Assembly (NCBI RefSeq): GCF_019740355.2
Contig: NZ_CP091819.1
Location: forward strand, 1,240,001-1,304,000
From: Paracrocinitomix mangrovi
GTDB taxonomy: Bacteria > Bacteroidota > Bacteroidia > Flavobacteriales_D > Crocinitomicaceae
Direction: 5' to 3'
Length of the DNA: 64,000 bases
Positions 27,780 through 38,100 of this stretch are shown in pieces. A program made the position numbers and the translations under genes. The notes under the pieces were generated by a model that saw only the letters and a program-made list of their open reading frames with translations, had not been told where the DNA came from and did not search any database. Each line of letters opens with the position of its first letter. Within the stretch, counting starts at the first letter, position 1.

Positions 27780-29267
27780 ATGAGACACTACTTTACACTA
27801 TTAATAATTCTTGTTTGTTTAAATGCCTCTGCCCAAAAGCATGAAGCATTCTATGAAAATGGAAATCTAAAAGAACAGGGGAAATTCAAGAATGACCAAC
27901 CAAATGGTAAATGGACATATTACTATGAAAATGGTGACCTTCAATCTGAAGGGAAATATAAAAATGGGGATAAAGTAGGTAAATGGTTTATTTACTGGGA
28001 AGGTGAACTCCTGCGATTTGAAGGAGAGTGGAAAAGTGGAAAAGAGTCTGGTGAATGGGTAGGTTATTATGAAAATGGTAACAAAAGTTTTGAAGGACAA
28101 TATGAAGATGGTTTAGAAGAAGGCATCTGGTACTATTACTATGACAATGGACAGTTATCAGAAGTTGGGGAATTTAAAAATGGAGAAGAAATAGGTGAAT
28201 GGAAATATTTTCATGATAATGGACAGAAAAGCATAGTTGGAAGTTGGGTAGACGGAAAGAGAGATGGAGAATGGAACTATTTTTATGCAAATGGTAATCA
28301 GTTCAAAAAAGGAACTTTCAAAGTAGGAATTCAAGAAGGTGAATGGTCATATTTTGACGAATTTGGGAATATTGAAGAAAAAGGAAACTGGCTAAACAAT
28401 TTGCAAGATGGCAAATGGGAGTATTACTATCCTTCCGGTAAATTAAAGGAAACCGGTGTCTGGAACCAAGGTGTTCAAGATGGTGAATGGGTATATTACT
28501 ATGCCAATGGAAATGTAATGGAAAGAGGTGTTTGGAAAGGTGCAAAACAAGAAGGTGAATGGGTATATTTCTACGAAAATGGAGGTAAAAAACACAAAGG
28601 AGCCTGGAAAGATGGACATGCTACGGGAAAATGGATTTATTACCATGAAAACGGTAATATTTTAAAACAAGGAAATTGGTCAAATGGTAAGCAAAATGGA
28701 TTGTGGCAGTACTTTTATGACAATGGCACAATGGAAGAAGAAGGGAATTTTGAAAAAGGTGTACAATCCGGAGAATGGCTGTATTACTATGAATCGGGAG
28801 CACTTAAGAAAAAAGGTAATTGGAAAAATGACGAAAACCATGGTGAGTGGATCTATTATTTTGAAAATGGCCAAACCCAAAAAATAGGAAATTGGGATAT
28901 GGGAGATCAAACGGGAATTTGGACTTACTACAATTCTTCTGGTATGATCGTAGATAAAGGAGAATGGGTAAAAGGCAAACAAAATGGTAAGTGGACATAC
29001 TATTTCCCAAATGGAAGAATTGAAAAAGTAGGTCATTGGCAAATGGGAGTTCAAGATGGAGAATGGAGTTATTACAGACAAAGTGGAGTAATCATGGAAA
29101 AAGGTACCTGGGTTGATGGACAGCAAACCGGACTTTGGACATATTATCATGAAAATGGTAAAATGGAATGGCAAGGTCAATGGGTGAAGGGAAATAAAAT
29201 TGGAACCTGGAACAAATATGACGAAAAAGGAAGGTTTGTCACTTCACAAAATTATACTGGACAATAA
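27780..29267 (+). CDS. Secreted MORN/YwqK-type repeat protein, about 20 repeats
   Basis: A 495-residue protein with a cleavable signal peptide (ending NASA-QKHEAFY) and no lipobox. The rest is about 20 tandem copies of a 23-residue MORN_2/YwqK unit (YYENGNxxxxGxWKNGxxxGEW). They form a regular strand-loop ladder with no other domain. Such proteins are often labelled YwqK-family antitoxin, but no toxin gene is seen here and the signal peptide argues for an envelope role, perhaps as a scaffold. It lies between fumarylacetoacetase (4 bases before) and rel (start directly after its stop). Function unknown. Confidence 0.85.
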   Translation: MRHYFTLLIILVCLNASAQKHEAFYENGNLKEQGKFKNDQPNGKWTYYYENGDLQSEGKYKNGDKVGKWFIYWEGELLRFEGEWKSGKESGEWVGYYENGNKSFEGQYEDGLEEGIWYYYYDNGQLSEVGEFKNGEEIGEWKYFHDNGQKSIVGSWVDGKRDGEWNYFYANGNQFKKGTFKVGIQEGEWSYFDEFGNIEEKGNWLNNLQDGKWEYYYPSGKLKETGVWNQGVQDGEWVYYYANGNVMERGVWKGAKQEGEWVYFYENGGKKHKGAWKDGHATGKWIYYHENGNILKQGNWSNGKQNGLWQYFYDNGTMEEEGNFEKGVQSGEWLYYYESGALKKKGNWKNDENHGEWIYYFENGQTQKIGNWDMGDQTGIWTYYNSSGMIVDKGEWVKGKQNGKWTYYFPNGRIEKVGHWQMGVQDGEWSYYRQSGVIMEKGTWVDGQQTGLWTYYHENGKMEWQGQWVKGNKIGTWNKYDEKGRFVTSQNYTGQ

Positions 29268-31478
29268 ATGGCTACAGTACACGAAGAGATTGACTTAGAG
29301 CAAGAGAGGAGAGAGATCTTAAATGCTTATCGCGGATTACTTCGCGCGAGTAAAAAATATAGAGATAAAGAGGATACTAAAATCATTAGAAAAGCCTTTG
29401 ACATTGCCATGGAAGCGCATAAAGATATGCGCAGAAAATCAGGAGAACCTTATATCTATCACCCAATTGCGGTTGCCCGAATTTGTACTGAGGAAATGGG
29501 CTTGGGAACTACAGCCATTATCGCAGCCTTATTACATGATACTGTAGAAGATACGCACATTACTTTAACAGATATTGAAGAACAATTTGGTGTTAAAGTT
29601 AGAGACATCATTGATGGATTAACTAAAATTCCGGAGGTATTTGATGATAACATCTCATTACAAGCTGAGAACTTTAGAAAGTTAATCCTAACCATATCTG
29701 ATGATTTAAGGGTGACTTTTATTAAAATGGCAGATAGGTTACACAACATGCGTACCCTTGACTCTATGCGACCGGACAAGCGATTGAAAATCTGTTCAGA
29801 AACGGAGTTTCTTTATGCTCCATTAGCACACAGATTAGGATTTAATGCCATTAAAACTGAATTTGAAGACATCATCTTTAAATACAAAGAACCTGTTATA
29901 TACAAGCAAATTGAAACAAAGCTTGAAAAAACAAAGGAAGTAAGAAACAGGTTTATTAGACATTTCACCAATCCGATAAAAGAAAGATTGGAAAAAGAGA
30001 ATTTCAATTTTAGCATTAAAGCCAGAACAAAAAGTATTCCTTCAATCTTTAAAAAGATTCAAAACAAACATGTAACCTTTGATGAAATCTATGACATATT
30101 TGCCATTAGAGTCATAGTTGATGTGCCTTATGAGGATGAAAAACCTTCTTGTTGGAAAATATATTCTATTGTAACTGATTTTTACCAGCCGAATCCCGAT
30201 AGATTGCGAGACTGGATTTCTACTCCTAAAGCCAATGGATATGAATCATTGCACACTACAGTAATGAGTCCAACCGGGAAATGGGTAGAGGTTCAAATCA
30301 GAACCAAGCGAATGGATGAAATAGCGGAGAAAGGATATGCGGCTCATTGGAAATATAAAGAACAATCTGCTCAAGACAATACTTTTGATCGTTGGGTAGG
30401 TGAAGTAAGAGATCTGTTAGAGAATCCCGACACAAATGCAGAAGATTTCATCAATGAATTCAAGTTGAATTTGTTCAGTGATGAGATTTATATTTTCACA
30501 CCAAAAGGAGACTTAAGAGTTTTACCAAAAGATAGTACCACGCTTGATTTTGCATTTGATATCCACACGGATATTGGATTGTCGTGCATTGGTGCAAAAG
30601 TGAATGGTAAATTAATGCCACTGAGTCACATCTTAAAAAGTGGAGACCAGGTTGAAATAATTCGATCAAATCAGCAAAAACCTAAAGAAGATTGGTTAAA
30701 GTTTGTAGCATCTGCCAGAGCAAAGGCTAAAATAAAATCTGCTCTAAAAGAAGAATTAAAAGCAATTGCGTCTGACGGTAAAGAAATTTTACAACGAAAA
30801 CTACGTCAGTTAAAAATTAATTGGAGTAGTGAAAATATTCAGATCCTGGAAAAATTTTACGATCTACCAGGTTCAACTGAATTCTATTTTCAAATTGCAA
30901 AAGGAAAGATTGATCTTTCAAAAATCCGACAATTAGAAATAGAAAACCACAACTTTGTTCAGCCTAAAAAAGGAGCTGAAAGTGCTCAAAAAGTATTGAT
31001 GCAGGATATAATGCCAAGCATTGATAATAAAAAGGACACGATTATTATTGGTGAGGATTTTAAGGAATTTGAGTACAAATTAGCCAATTGCTGTAGCCCT
31101 ATTCCGGGAGATGAAGTATTTGGATTTGTTACTGCAACTGACGGTATTAAAATTCACAGAACCAATTGTCCAAATGCAACTCAGTTAATGTCCAACTATG
31201 CCTACAGAATTTTGAAAGCTACTTGGCAAAGTACAAGACTTAAAGAGAGGTTAACTTCTTTAAAAGTGGAAGGAATTGATGATGTCGGTATCGTAAATGG
31301 TATAACTAAAATCATTTCTGAAGTGCATGGTGTCAATATGAAATCTATTTCTTTTGAATCTGAAGACGGATTCTTTGAAGGAAAGATCGAGCTCTATATG
31401 TATGACACTCAACAGCTTGATGAATTAATTTTGAAATTTGAGCAAATAGAAGGGGTCAAGCAAGTTACTAGAGGATAA
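29268..31478 (+). CDS. Bifunctional (p)ppGpp synthetase/hydrolase, Rel/SpoT type
   Basis: A 736-residue stringent-response enzyme. The HD hydrolase domain is intact (HPIAVARI; ALLHDTVEDT near residue 90). The synthetase domain (about 240-370) has ARTKSIPSIFKKI, YDIFAIRVIVD, and the substrate-binding segment KANGYESLHTTV with VQIRTKRMDEIAEKGYAAHW. TGS (about 405-465, YIFTPKGDLRVLP), a Cys-rich region near 608 (ANCCSPIPGD) and a C-terminal ACT domain follow. Both activities should be present, as usual when there is one long Rel per genome. The start codon directly follows the MORN stop, so its expression may depend on that upstream unit. Confidence 0.95.
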   Translation: MATVHEEIDLEQERREILNAYRGLLRASKKYRDKEDTKIIRKAFDIAMEAHKDMRRKSGEPYIYHPIAVARICTEEMGLGTTAIIAALLHDTVEDTHITLTDIEEQFGVKVRDIIDGLTKIPEVFDDNISLQAENFRKLILTISDDLRVTFIKMADRLHNMRTLDSMRPDKRLKICSETEFLYAPLAHRLGFNAIKTEFEDIIFKYKEPVIYKQIETKLEKTKEVRNRFIRHFTNPIKERLEKENFNFSIKARTKSIPSIFKKIQNKHVTFDEIYDIFAIRVIVDVPYEDEKPSCWKIYSIVTDFYQPNPDRLRDWISTPKANGYESLHTTVMSPTGKWVEVQIRTKRMDEIAEKGYAAHWKYKEQSAQDNTFDRWVGEVRDLLENPDTNAEDFINEFKLNLFSDEIYIFTPKGDLRVLPKDSTTLDFAFDIHTDIGLSCIGAKVNGKLMPLSHILKSGDQVEIIRSNQQKPKEDWLKFVASARAKAKIKSALKEELKAIASDGKEILQRKLRQLKINWSSENIQILEKFYDLPGSTEFYFQIAKGKIDLSKIRQLEIENHNFVQPKKGAESAQKVLMQDIMPSIDNKKDTIIIGEDFKEFEYKLANCCSPIPGDEVFGFVTATDGIKIHRTNCPNATQLMSNYAYRILKATWQSTRLKERLTSLKVEGIDDVGIVNGITKIISEVHGVNMKSISFESEDGFFEGKIELYMYDTQQLDELILKFEQIEGVKQVTRG

Positions 31479-31513
31479 TTATTTGAATTCTCTGTATTCA
31501 TCACTTTTCTTCG

Positions 31514-31521
31514 TATCTTTG
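31514..31521 (+). promoter_or_regulatory. -7 promoter element for the Fur-STAS-purA unit
   Basis: TATCTTTG matches TAnnTTTG exactly, 43 bases before the Fur-family ATG. Confidence 0.6.
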
Positions 31522-31564
31522 TTAATGTGCTGATAACATTAAACAGCCAATTGAATCCAGTTAT

Positions 31565-32020
31565 ATGGAAAAAGAGGAATTACAACAAACGGTAAAAGAT
31601 ATATTCTCCAACTTCTTAGAGAAAAACGGTCACCGTAAAACTCCTGAAAGATTTGCAATTCTTGCTGAGATTTATGCTCACAAAGGTCACTTTGATATTG
31701 AGTCGCTTTACGTGAGTATGAAAAACAAAAACTATCGTGTTAGTAGAGCTACACTTTACAATACCATGGAATTATTGTTAGCATCAAATCTTGTGCGCAA
31801 ACATCAATTTGACAATATATCTCAGTTTGAAAAAGCTTATGGTTTTCGTCAGCATGATCATGTTATTTGTACCAATTCAGGAGATGTGATTGAATTTTGT
31901 GATCCTCGAATTGAAAAAATCAAAGCCACCGTTGAAGAACTTTTCAACGTTAAAATTCACAATCATTCTCTTTATTTCTACGGTGAAAAAATACAAGAAC
32001 CTAGCAATTCAGATAAATGA
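31565..32020 (+). CDS. Fur-family metal-dependent repressor lacking structural zinc cysteines
   Basis: A 151-residue DNA-binding regulator. The winged helix ([36 protein letters not shown]) is followed by the dimer/metal domain, with His97 and His99 (RQHDHVIC) and His134 (HNHSLYFYG) in regulatory-metal positions. The usual structural zinc CxxC is Cys102-x-x-Ser105 and the second Cys pair near the C-terminus is absent, so it resembles Fur without the Cys4 site. Targets cannot be read. It overlaps the STAS gene by four bases (ATGA). Fur, Zur or PerR specificity is undecided. Confidence 0.85.
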   Translation: MEKEELQQTVKDIFSNFLEKNGHRKTPERFAILAEIYAHKGHFDIESLYVSMKNKNYRVSRATLYNTMELLLASNLVRKHQFDNISQFEKAYGFRQHDHVICTNSGDVIEFCDPRIEKIKATVEELFNVKIHNHSLYFYGEKIQEPSNSDK

Positions 32021-32376
32021 GAATATCCGTAAAAACAATTCACCACATCAATTGTAACGAACTTAAGTTAGTTGGAAAGGGACTCACCGAAGCTGATTTT
32101 GAAGATGTTGAAAAACAAGTTGAAGAATTGGTAGAAAACAATGAGGTAAACGTAATCCTTAACCTGGAAGAAGTAAATGTTATCAACAGTTTAGGATTAA
32201 AGTCATTGATCAAAGTCTTTACTACGTGCAGGAACCACGGAGGTGATATGTACATTGTTAATATCTCAGATAAAATTAGTCAGGTTCTTCTGCTTACTAA
32301 ACTAAATACAGTTCTTAATATTGCAACTTCGCTAAATGATGCTATAAACCAATTCGCGATTGAGAATGAAAGTTGA
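32017..32376 (+). CDS. STAS-domain protein, anti-sigma-factor-antagonist type
   Basis: A 119-residue single STAS domain ([45 protein letters not shown]). Ser in INSLGL sits at the phosphorylation position of SpoIIAA/RsbV. In partner switching such a protein is phosphorylated by an RsbW-type kinase and dephosphorylated by a PP2C/SpoIIE phosphatase. Two SpoIIE-type phosphatases occur within 9 kb (35184 and 39955). No kinase gene is visible here. It overlaps Fur by four bases and purA by 11, so all three are translationally linked. Confidence 0.85.
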   Translation: MRISVKTIHHINCNELKLVGKGLTEADFEDVEKQVEELVENNEVNVILNLEEVNVINSLGLKSLIKVFTTCRNHGGDMYIVNISDKISQVLLLTKLNTVLNIATSLNDAINQFAIENES

Positions 32377-33634
32377 CGTATTACTCGGATTGCAGTGGGG
32401 AGATGAAGGGAAAGGAAAAATTGTAGATGTAGTTACTCCGGACTACAACATTATTGCTAGATTTCAAGGTGGTCCAAATGCCGGACACACATTAATCTTT
32501 GAAGGACAAAAACAAGTTTTACACACTATTCCATCTGGGATCTTCAGAAAAAACACAGTAAATGTTATTGGAAACGGTGTAGTTATTGATCCAATTACAC
32601 TAAAAGCAGAGATAGAAGCTATTGAAGCCAAAGGTGTTGATGTAGCTTCAAACTTGATGATTTCAAGAAAAGCTCATCTTATTCTACCAACCCATAAAAT
32701 CCTTGACAAGTATTCAGAAGAATCAAAAGGAAAAAAGAAAATTGGTTCAACCTTGAAAGGAATTGGCCCAACTTACATGGACAAAACCGGTAGAAATGGC
32801 TTGAGAATGGGTGATACAGAATCACCAAATTTCAAGGCAAAATACAATGCACTTGTTGAAAAACACCAAAATATCCTAGGTGATTACGATTATCAAAACA
32901 TTTTAAATGAATTTGAATCCGTTTGGTTTGAAGCATTAGAATTTTTGAAAAAAATCCCTTTGATTGATAGTGAACACTACATCAATCAAGCAATTAAAGA
33001 CGGTAAAAAAGTCTTAGCTGAAGGTGCTCAAGGAACTATGTTAGATATTGATTTTGGAACTTATCCGTTTGTAACTTCTTCAAACACTATTACCGCAGGT
33101 ACTTGTACAGGTTTAGGAGTTGCTCCTAATAGAATTGGAGATGTAATTGGGATTTTTAAAGCTTATTGTACACGAGTTGGAAGTGGCCCCTTCCCTACTG
33201 AGTTAGATAATGAAATAGGTGAAGAAATTAGAAAAATCGGTCACGAATATGGTGCTACAACTGGTAGAGACAGAAGATGTGGATGGATTGACCTGCCTGC
33301 ATTGAAATACGCTTGCATGGTGAATGGCGCTACAAAATTAGCCATGATGAAAGCTGACGTTTTGGATAAATTTGAGACAATTCAGGTTTGTACACATTAC
33401 GAAATCAATGGTGAAAAAGTAGACTATTTCCCATATGATATTACAGATTTAGAAATCACACCGGTTTATAAAGAAGTAAAAGGTTGGAACAAAGACCTTA
33501 CGCAATTACAAGATTTAAAGGATGCTCCTCAAGAATTTTTAGATTATATCGCATACTTAGAGTCTGAATTGCACGTTCCTATCAGTATTGTTTCGGTAGG
33601 ACCGGACAGAGCGCAAACTATTATTAGAAGTTAA
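32366..33634 (+). CDS. purA: Adenylosuccinate synthetase
   Basis: A 422-residue enzyme joining IMP and aspartate with GTP, the first committed step to AMP. The signature GLQWGDEGKGKIVD, GGPNAGHT, the catalytic His in GPTYMDKTGRNGLR context, TTGRDRRCGW, and the GTP-binding end SVGPDR are all present at normal length. The ATG at 32366 gives the expected [17 protein letters not shown] start; a TTG six bases earlier is not needed. It overlaps the STAS gene. A terminator-like hairpin follows 30 bases after the stop, inside the next gene. Confidence 0.97.
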   Translation: MKVDVLLGLQWGDEGKGKIVDVVTPDYNIIARFQGGPNAGHTLIFEGQKQVLHTIPSGIFRKNTVNVIGNGVVIDPITLKAEIEAIEAKGVDVASNLMISRKAHLILPTHKILDKYSEESKGKKKIGSTLKGIGPTYMDKTGRNGLRMGDTESPNFKAKYNALVEKHQNILGDYDYQNILNEFESVWFEALEFLKKIPLIDSEHYINQAIKDGKKVLAEGAQGTMLDIDFGTYPFVTSSNTITAGTCTGLGVAPNRIGDVIGIFKAYCTRVGSGPFPTELDNEIGEEIRKIGHEYGATTGRDRRCGWIDLPALKYACMVNGATKLAMMKADVLDKFETIQVCTHYEINGEKVDYFPYDITDLEITPVYKEVKGWNKDLTQLQDLKDAPQEFLDYIAYLESELHVPISIVSVGPDRAQTIIRS

Positions 33635-35167
33635 TTGAACAAACTTTTTAGCATATTGATAACGGCGCTTGTAATGAGCGCCATTTTTTTTCCAGATAAC
33701 AGCTTCTCGCAAAGAGATGTTATTAAGCTGGTGTATGCTCAAACAGTTAAGGATGCTGAAGGATTAAAAAATACTACAAAAGCCATTGGTAATGTGCAGT
33801 TTGAACATAAAAACTCCAAGCTATTTTGCGATTCTGCTTTGTTTTTTAGAGATGAGGAAATAGTATACGCTTATAGCCATGTACAAATTAATCAAGGTGA
33901 CACTATTAACCTTTTCTGTGATTCTCTTAAATACTTTGGTAAAACAAGAATTTCTAAATTACAAGGGAATGTAAGGATGCGTGATCAGGAATATAAATTA
34001 GTTACTGATTCATTAGAATATGATGGAAATTTGTCTCAAGGATATTATGAGAAAAATGCGGTAATCACTAGCATCAACAAAGAATTAAAACTTACTTCAG
34101 TAAAGGGATATTATCATGCAAACCAAAAAACTTTCTTTTTTAAAGATTCGGTAAGGGTAAATGGAGAAAATTACCGAATGGAATGTGATACACTAGAATT
34201 CAATACAAACACCAGCTCTGCTCATTTTCATGGACCAACTGACATTTATATGGACTCCTCTCAAGTAAAATGTGTTGCCGGAAATTATTTTACAGATGAA
34301 GGTCAAGTTGAACTATGGAATGGAGCCTACCTTATTGAAAAAGGCAGAACATTATATGCTGATAGTCTTCTTTACAATGAAAAGACTGAAATAGGTGAAG
34401 GTTTCTGCAATGTGGATATGTATGACTCTACAGAAACTGTTCAATTCATGGCTGATTATTTATGGAAATCATCCAAAAATGACACACTGATTTTGCAACA
34501 AAATGCCAAAATAATTGACTATAGTGAAATAGATACGCTTCAACTTTTAGCAGATACAATTTTTCATTATCAGGATTCAGTAGACAAGAAAAACTTATCC
34601 ATTGCTCAGTCAAATGTTGGGATAATTAGTGGTGATATGACTGTTAGATGTGACTCAGCATATTTCTCTGAAAAAGATTCAATCATTAAATTTCATAAAC
34701 TTCCTGTAATGTGGAGCCAGGAAACACAAATGACAGCAGACTCCATATTTGCAACCTATTATGACAGTGAATTTAGGGAGATGAAAATGTACAACAATGC
34801 CATGATAATTACAGAACATGATTCGCTCCATTATGATCAAATCAAAGGAAAAATGATGACTGCCTGGTTGGATTCGAGCAAAATCCAAAAAGTACATATT
34901 GAATCAAATGCGGAGACTTTATATTATTTAACTGAAAAAGAAAAAGACAGCTTAAATATGGAGCATGATAAAGTATCCGGAATGAATAAAATTGACTGTA
35001 ACCAAATCTATATTTACTTCAAAGAATCTGAGATAAATAAAATCTCTTTTATCGAGCAACCTACAGCAGTTTATTATCCTGCAGACCAGATTCCATCTAA
35101 CAGCCTATTTTTGAAGGGTTTTTTATGGAAAATTGAACTCAAGCCTGAGTCAATTTTTGGAGAATAA
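33635..35167 (+). CDS. OstA/LptA-like periplasmic protein (lipopolysaccharide transport family)
   Basis: A 510-residue protein with strand-rich OstA-type repeats (FEHKNSKLFCDSALFF, LFCDSLKYFGKT, YKLVTDSLEYDG, YRMECDTLEFN, LYADSLLYNEKT), matching the OstA/LptA beta-jellyroll group that moves LPS across the periplasm. It is much longer than classical LptA. The start is a TTG directly after the purA stop: only this gives a complete signal peptide (basic MNK, hydrophobic run, ending NSFS-Q). The internal ATG at 33674 would lose the basic end. A terminator-like hairpin covers codons 10-19. Downstream is the propeller/SpoIIE gene. Confidence 0.82.
   Translation: MNKLFSILITALVMSAIFFPDNSFSQRDVIKLVYAQTVKDAEGLKNTTKAIGNVQFEHKNSKLFCDSALFFRDEEIVYAYSHVQINQGDTINLFCDSLKYFGKTRISKLQGNVRMRDQEYKLVTDSLEYDGNLSQGYYEKNAVITSINKELKLTSVKGYYHANQKTFFFKDSVRVNGENYRMECDTLEFNTNTSSAHFHGPTDIYMDSSQVKCVAGNYFTDEGQVELWNGAYLIEKGRTLYADSLLYNEKTEIGEGFCNVDMYDSTETVQFMADYLWKSSKNDTLILQQNAKIIDYSEIDTLQLLADTIFHYQDSVDKKNLSIAQSNVGIISGDMTVRCDSAYFSEKDSIIKFHKLPVMWSQETQMTADSIFATYYDSEFREMKMYNNAMIITEHDSLHYDQIKGKMMTAWLDSSKIQKVHIESNAETLYYLTEKEKDSLNMEHDKVSGMNKIDCNQIYIYFKESEINKISFIEQPTAVYYPADQIPSNSLFLKGFLWKIELKPESIFGE
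33664..33691 (+). terminator. Intragenic terminator/attenuator-like hairpin after purA
   Basis: The stem GGCGCT (33664-33669) pairs with AGCGCC (33677-33682) around a 7-base loop, followed by A and eight Ts. It lies 30 bases past purA and inside the signal-peptide codons of the OstA-like gene. It has the form of a rho-independent terminator. Ribosomes moving on from purA would be able to melt it. Confidence 0.65.
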
Positions 35168-35183
35168 TTCTATCTTTACCAAC

Positions 35184-38100
35184 ATGAAGTTTCTACTCCC
35201 TTTTGTAGCAATTTTTTTGAGCTTGTTTTCGTATGGACAAAACAATTATCCATACGGACAATTCAATATTAGAAACTTCGACAGAACCGAGTTCAACGGT
35301 GGGGTTCAAAGCTGGGACATCATTCAAAATAGCGATCATTTTATTTATGTAGCCAATAATGCCGGTGTGCTAGAATTTAATGGGGAACAATGGACAAAAT
35401 TTGAACTAGAAAATACTGAACATCCAAGATCTTTTGCAAAAGATGAACACGGAACCATTTATATCGGTGGTCAAAATGAGTTTGGAAAAATACAATACGA
35501 TAAAACCGGTAAGCCGTTCTCTAAAAAGCTTAGTGAATCTGTAGATACAATTGATTTTAAAGACATTTGGAAAGTTCATTGTATTGAAGAAAAGACATAT
35601 TTCGTAGCCAGAAAATATGTCTTCATTTTGGATAGCAACAAAATTGAAGTCATCAACTCACCCAACAATACCAACATTAAAAAAAGTTTAAAAGTTGATA
35701 ATCAGGTTATCTGTACTCAAGAATTTGATCAAAAGATAATCAGTTATGTTTTGAGAGGGAATAAGTTTATTGAAGTAAGCAATTCATCAGGTGTTTTACC
35801 TTCTGGGTTTACAGTTTTTGAAGGAAAAACCTATCTGATTGATGAACAAGGATTGTTTTATGAATTTATGGTAAATGGCAACAATTACAAATTCAATCTT
35901 ACCGAAAAGAAATTAAATTATAATGCTGAAGGCGGCAAATTCAAAGGCATTAGTAGTAATGACAAATTGATTATTTCTGCCGTTCAAGGTCAAGGAATTC
36001 AAATTTTTTCTACCGGAGGTGAATTGATTAGAACGGTTGGAGAGGAAGATGGATTAAACAATTCAATTGTCAGAAAAGCACTTTTTGATCAATACAATAA
36101 CTTGTGGTTATGTACTGATAATGGAATCAGTTTTGTAGAAATGTCATCTGCCATCACATCTTTCGGTAAAAAAGAAGGGGTCACAGCCGGAATCACTGAA
36201 GACTTGTTATTTAAAGACGATAAAATTCTTTTGGCAACTCACTCAGATCTATTTACCAGTGTTGTTGAAAACAATAAAATGAGATTTGAGAATACTAAAA
36301 TCTTTGGCATTGATACCTGGCAGATTAAGCAATTTACTTTTTCAGATAGCACTACTCACACTATTGTTATTGCCAATGACGGAATCTATGAGTTAGGTTC
36401 AAATCTAGAAAAGTCTATCATTGCAAGATTTGTTTATGCCTGGGATTTGTCGCAGTCTACTTCTGACAGAAATAGAATCTTTATAGGGCTAGATGGAGGT
36501 GGAGTTGGCTCAATGTATTACAAAGGCGGAAAGTTTGAATTTGAAGGAAATTACGGTAATACAGGAGGAGATGTAAGATCTGTAATTGAGCATGAAGGCG
36601 AAGTATATTATTCGGTAAAATATGATGGTATTCATATGTTGGATACTACAAGAGAACAAAAAGAAAACGTACTTCAAGGATTGATTGATTATGCTGATGA
36701 CGATCAAGGATATGAGCAATTTACCCTTTCTCTTTTTAATGGAACAATATACGTTGGAACAGTTCATGGATTATATGAAATCCAAGATGGAAAATTGATT
36801 CCTTCACCTGTTGAATCCAATAGATTTAACGAACAAGGCTTGCTTATTCACAGAATTATAAACGACGGACATGGAAAATTGTGGATTGAAATGTTTCACA
36901 ATTCAGGGAAAGATAATGAATCAGCAGAATTAGGCTATTTAACTGAAGTTGATGGAGAATTAAAATGGTTTTCTGCTCAATTCAATCAAATTAAAGATGA
37001 TGTAATCTTTTCTGTTAAAAAAGCAGAAGATGGTATTTACTGGTTAGGAGGTGTAAAGGGAGTTTATGCATACAACTCAAATGCGCCAACTAATTATGAT
37101 GATCCATTCAATGTATTTATTAGTGGGGTTTATTTAAATGATGAAAATGAATACCTGTACCATACCAATTACAGCACAAAAGAAGAACACATTCTCGGCT
37201 ATCAGGATAATTCAATTCGTTTTGAATTTGCTTCCAATTCTTATTTAGGGGGATTGAATAATGAATACAGCTATTATTTGGAAGGTGAAGAAGAAATTTG
37301 GAGTAAATGGAAAACTACTCCTTTTGCTGATTACCAGCGTTTACGTGAAGGAAAATATACACTTCATTTAAAAGCAAGAAACTTTTACGGATTTGAAAGT
37401 GAAGTAACTACTTTCACCTTTACCATTACTCCTCCTTGGTACAGAACATGGTGGGCCTTCCTTATTTACATTGCTCTTTTTGCTCTATTGATTTACGTAG
37501 TAATCAGATTGAGTATTAGAAGAGTTAAAGCCCAGAATGAACGTCTGGAGCAAATTGTAGAAGAAAGAACTGCTGAAATTGCTGAACAAAACACCAAGCT
37601 GGAACATCAAAAAGCTGAAATTGAAGAAAAGACAAATGACATCTTGGACAGTATCAAATATGCAGAGAGGATTCAAACTGCAATCCTACCAACAGAAGAT
37701 ACACTAAATGAAATTTTTGATGGAGAGCATTTTGTATTGTACAAACCAAAAGACATTGTTTCTGGTGACTTTTATTGGGCAGATAGATTTGGAGACGAAG
37801 CTATTTTCTCTGCTGTAGATTGTACAGGACATGGTGTACCTGGAGCTTTCGTAAGTATTGTTGGATTTAATGGATTGAATAGAACAGTTCACGAATTTGA
37901 TTTAAGAAAACCTGCTCAAATCTTAGACAAATTAACAGAGTTGGTAGTTGAGACATTTGCCAAAAGTGAATCACAAATCAAAGATGGAATGGACATTGCG
38001 CTTTGTAATATCAACTACAAAACAAAGAAGCTACAATTTGCAGGTGCCAATAATCCATTGTGTATTGTCAGAAATGGAGAAATTATTGAAGTAAAGGCCA

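Noticed and set aside
28680-29180. Several minus-strand frames opposite the MORN repeats
   Set aside because: The repeated DNA of the MORN gene leaves the antisense frame open periodically; the products are repeats of the complement, not independent proteins.
27850-29240. Regular 69-base periodic DNA that could be taken for a repeat array
   Set aside because: It is the coding sequence of 23-residue MORN units, with diverged bases and no identical repeats or unique spacers, so it is not a CRISPR array.
27780-29267. A toxin-antitoxin system based on the YwqK antitoxin label for MORN repeats
   Set aside because: No toxin gene adjoins either MORN gene, and both products carry export signals.
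35171-35178. TATCTTTA before the propeller/SpoIIE gene as a promoter
   Set aside because: It has one mismatch, no -33 at proper distance, and lies only five bases before the ATG within a tight gene run; coincidence is more likely.
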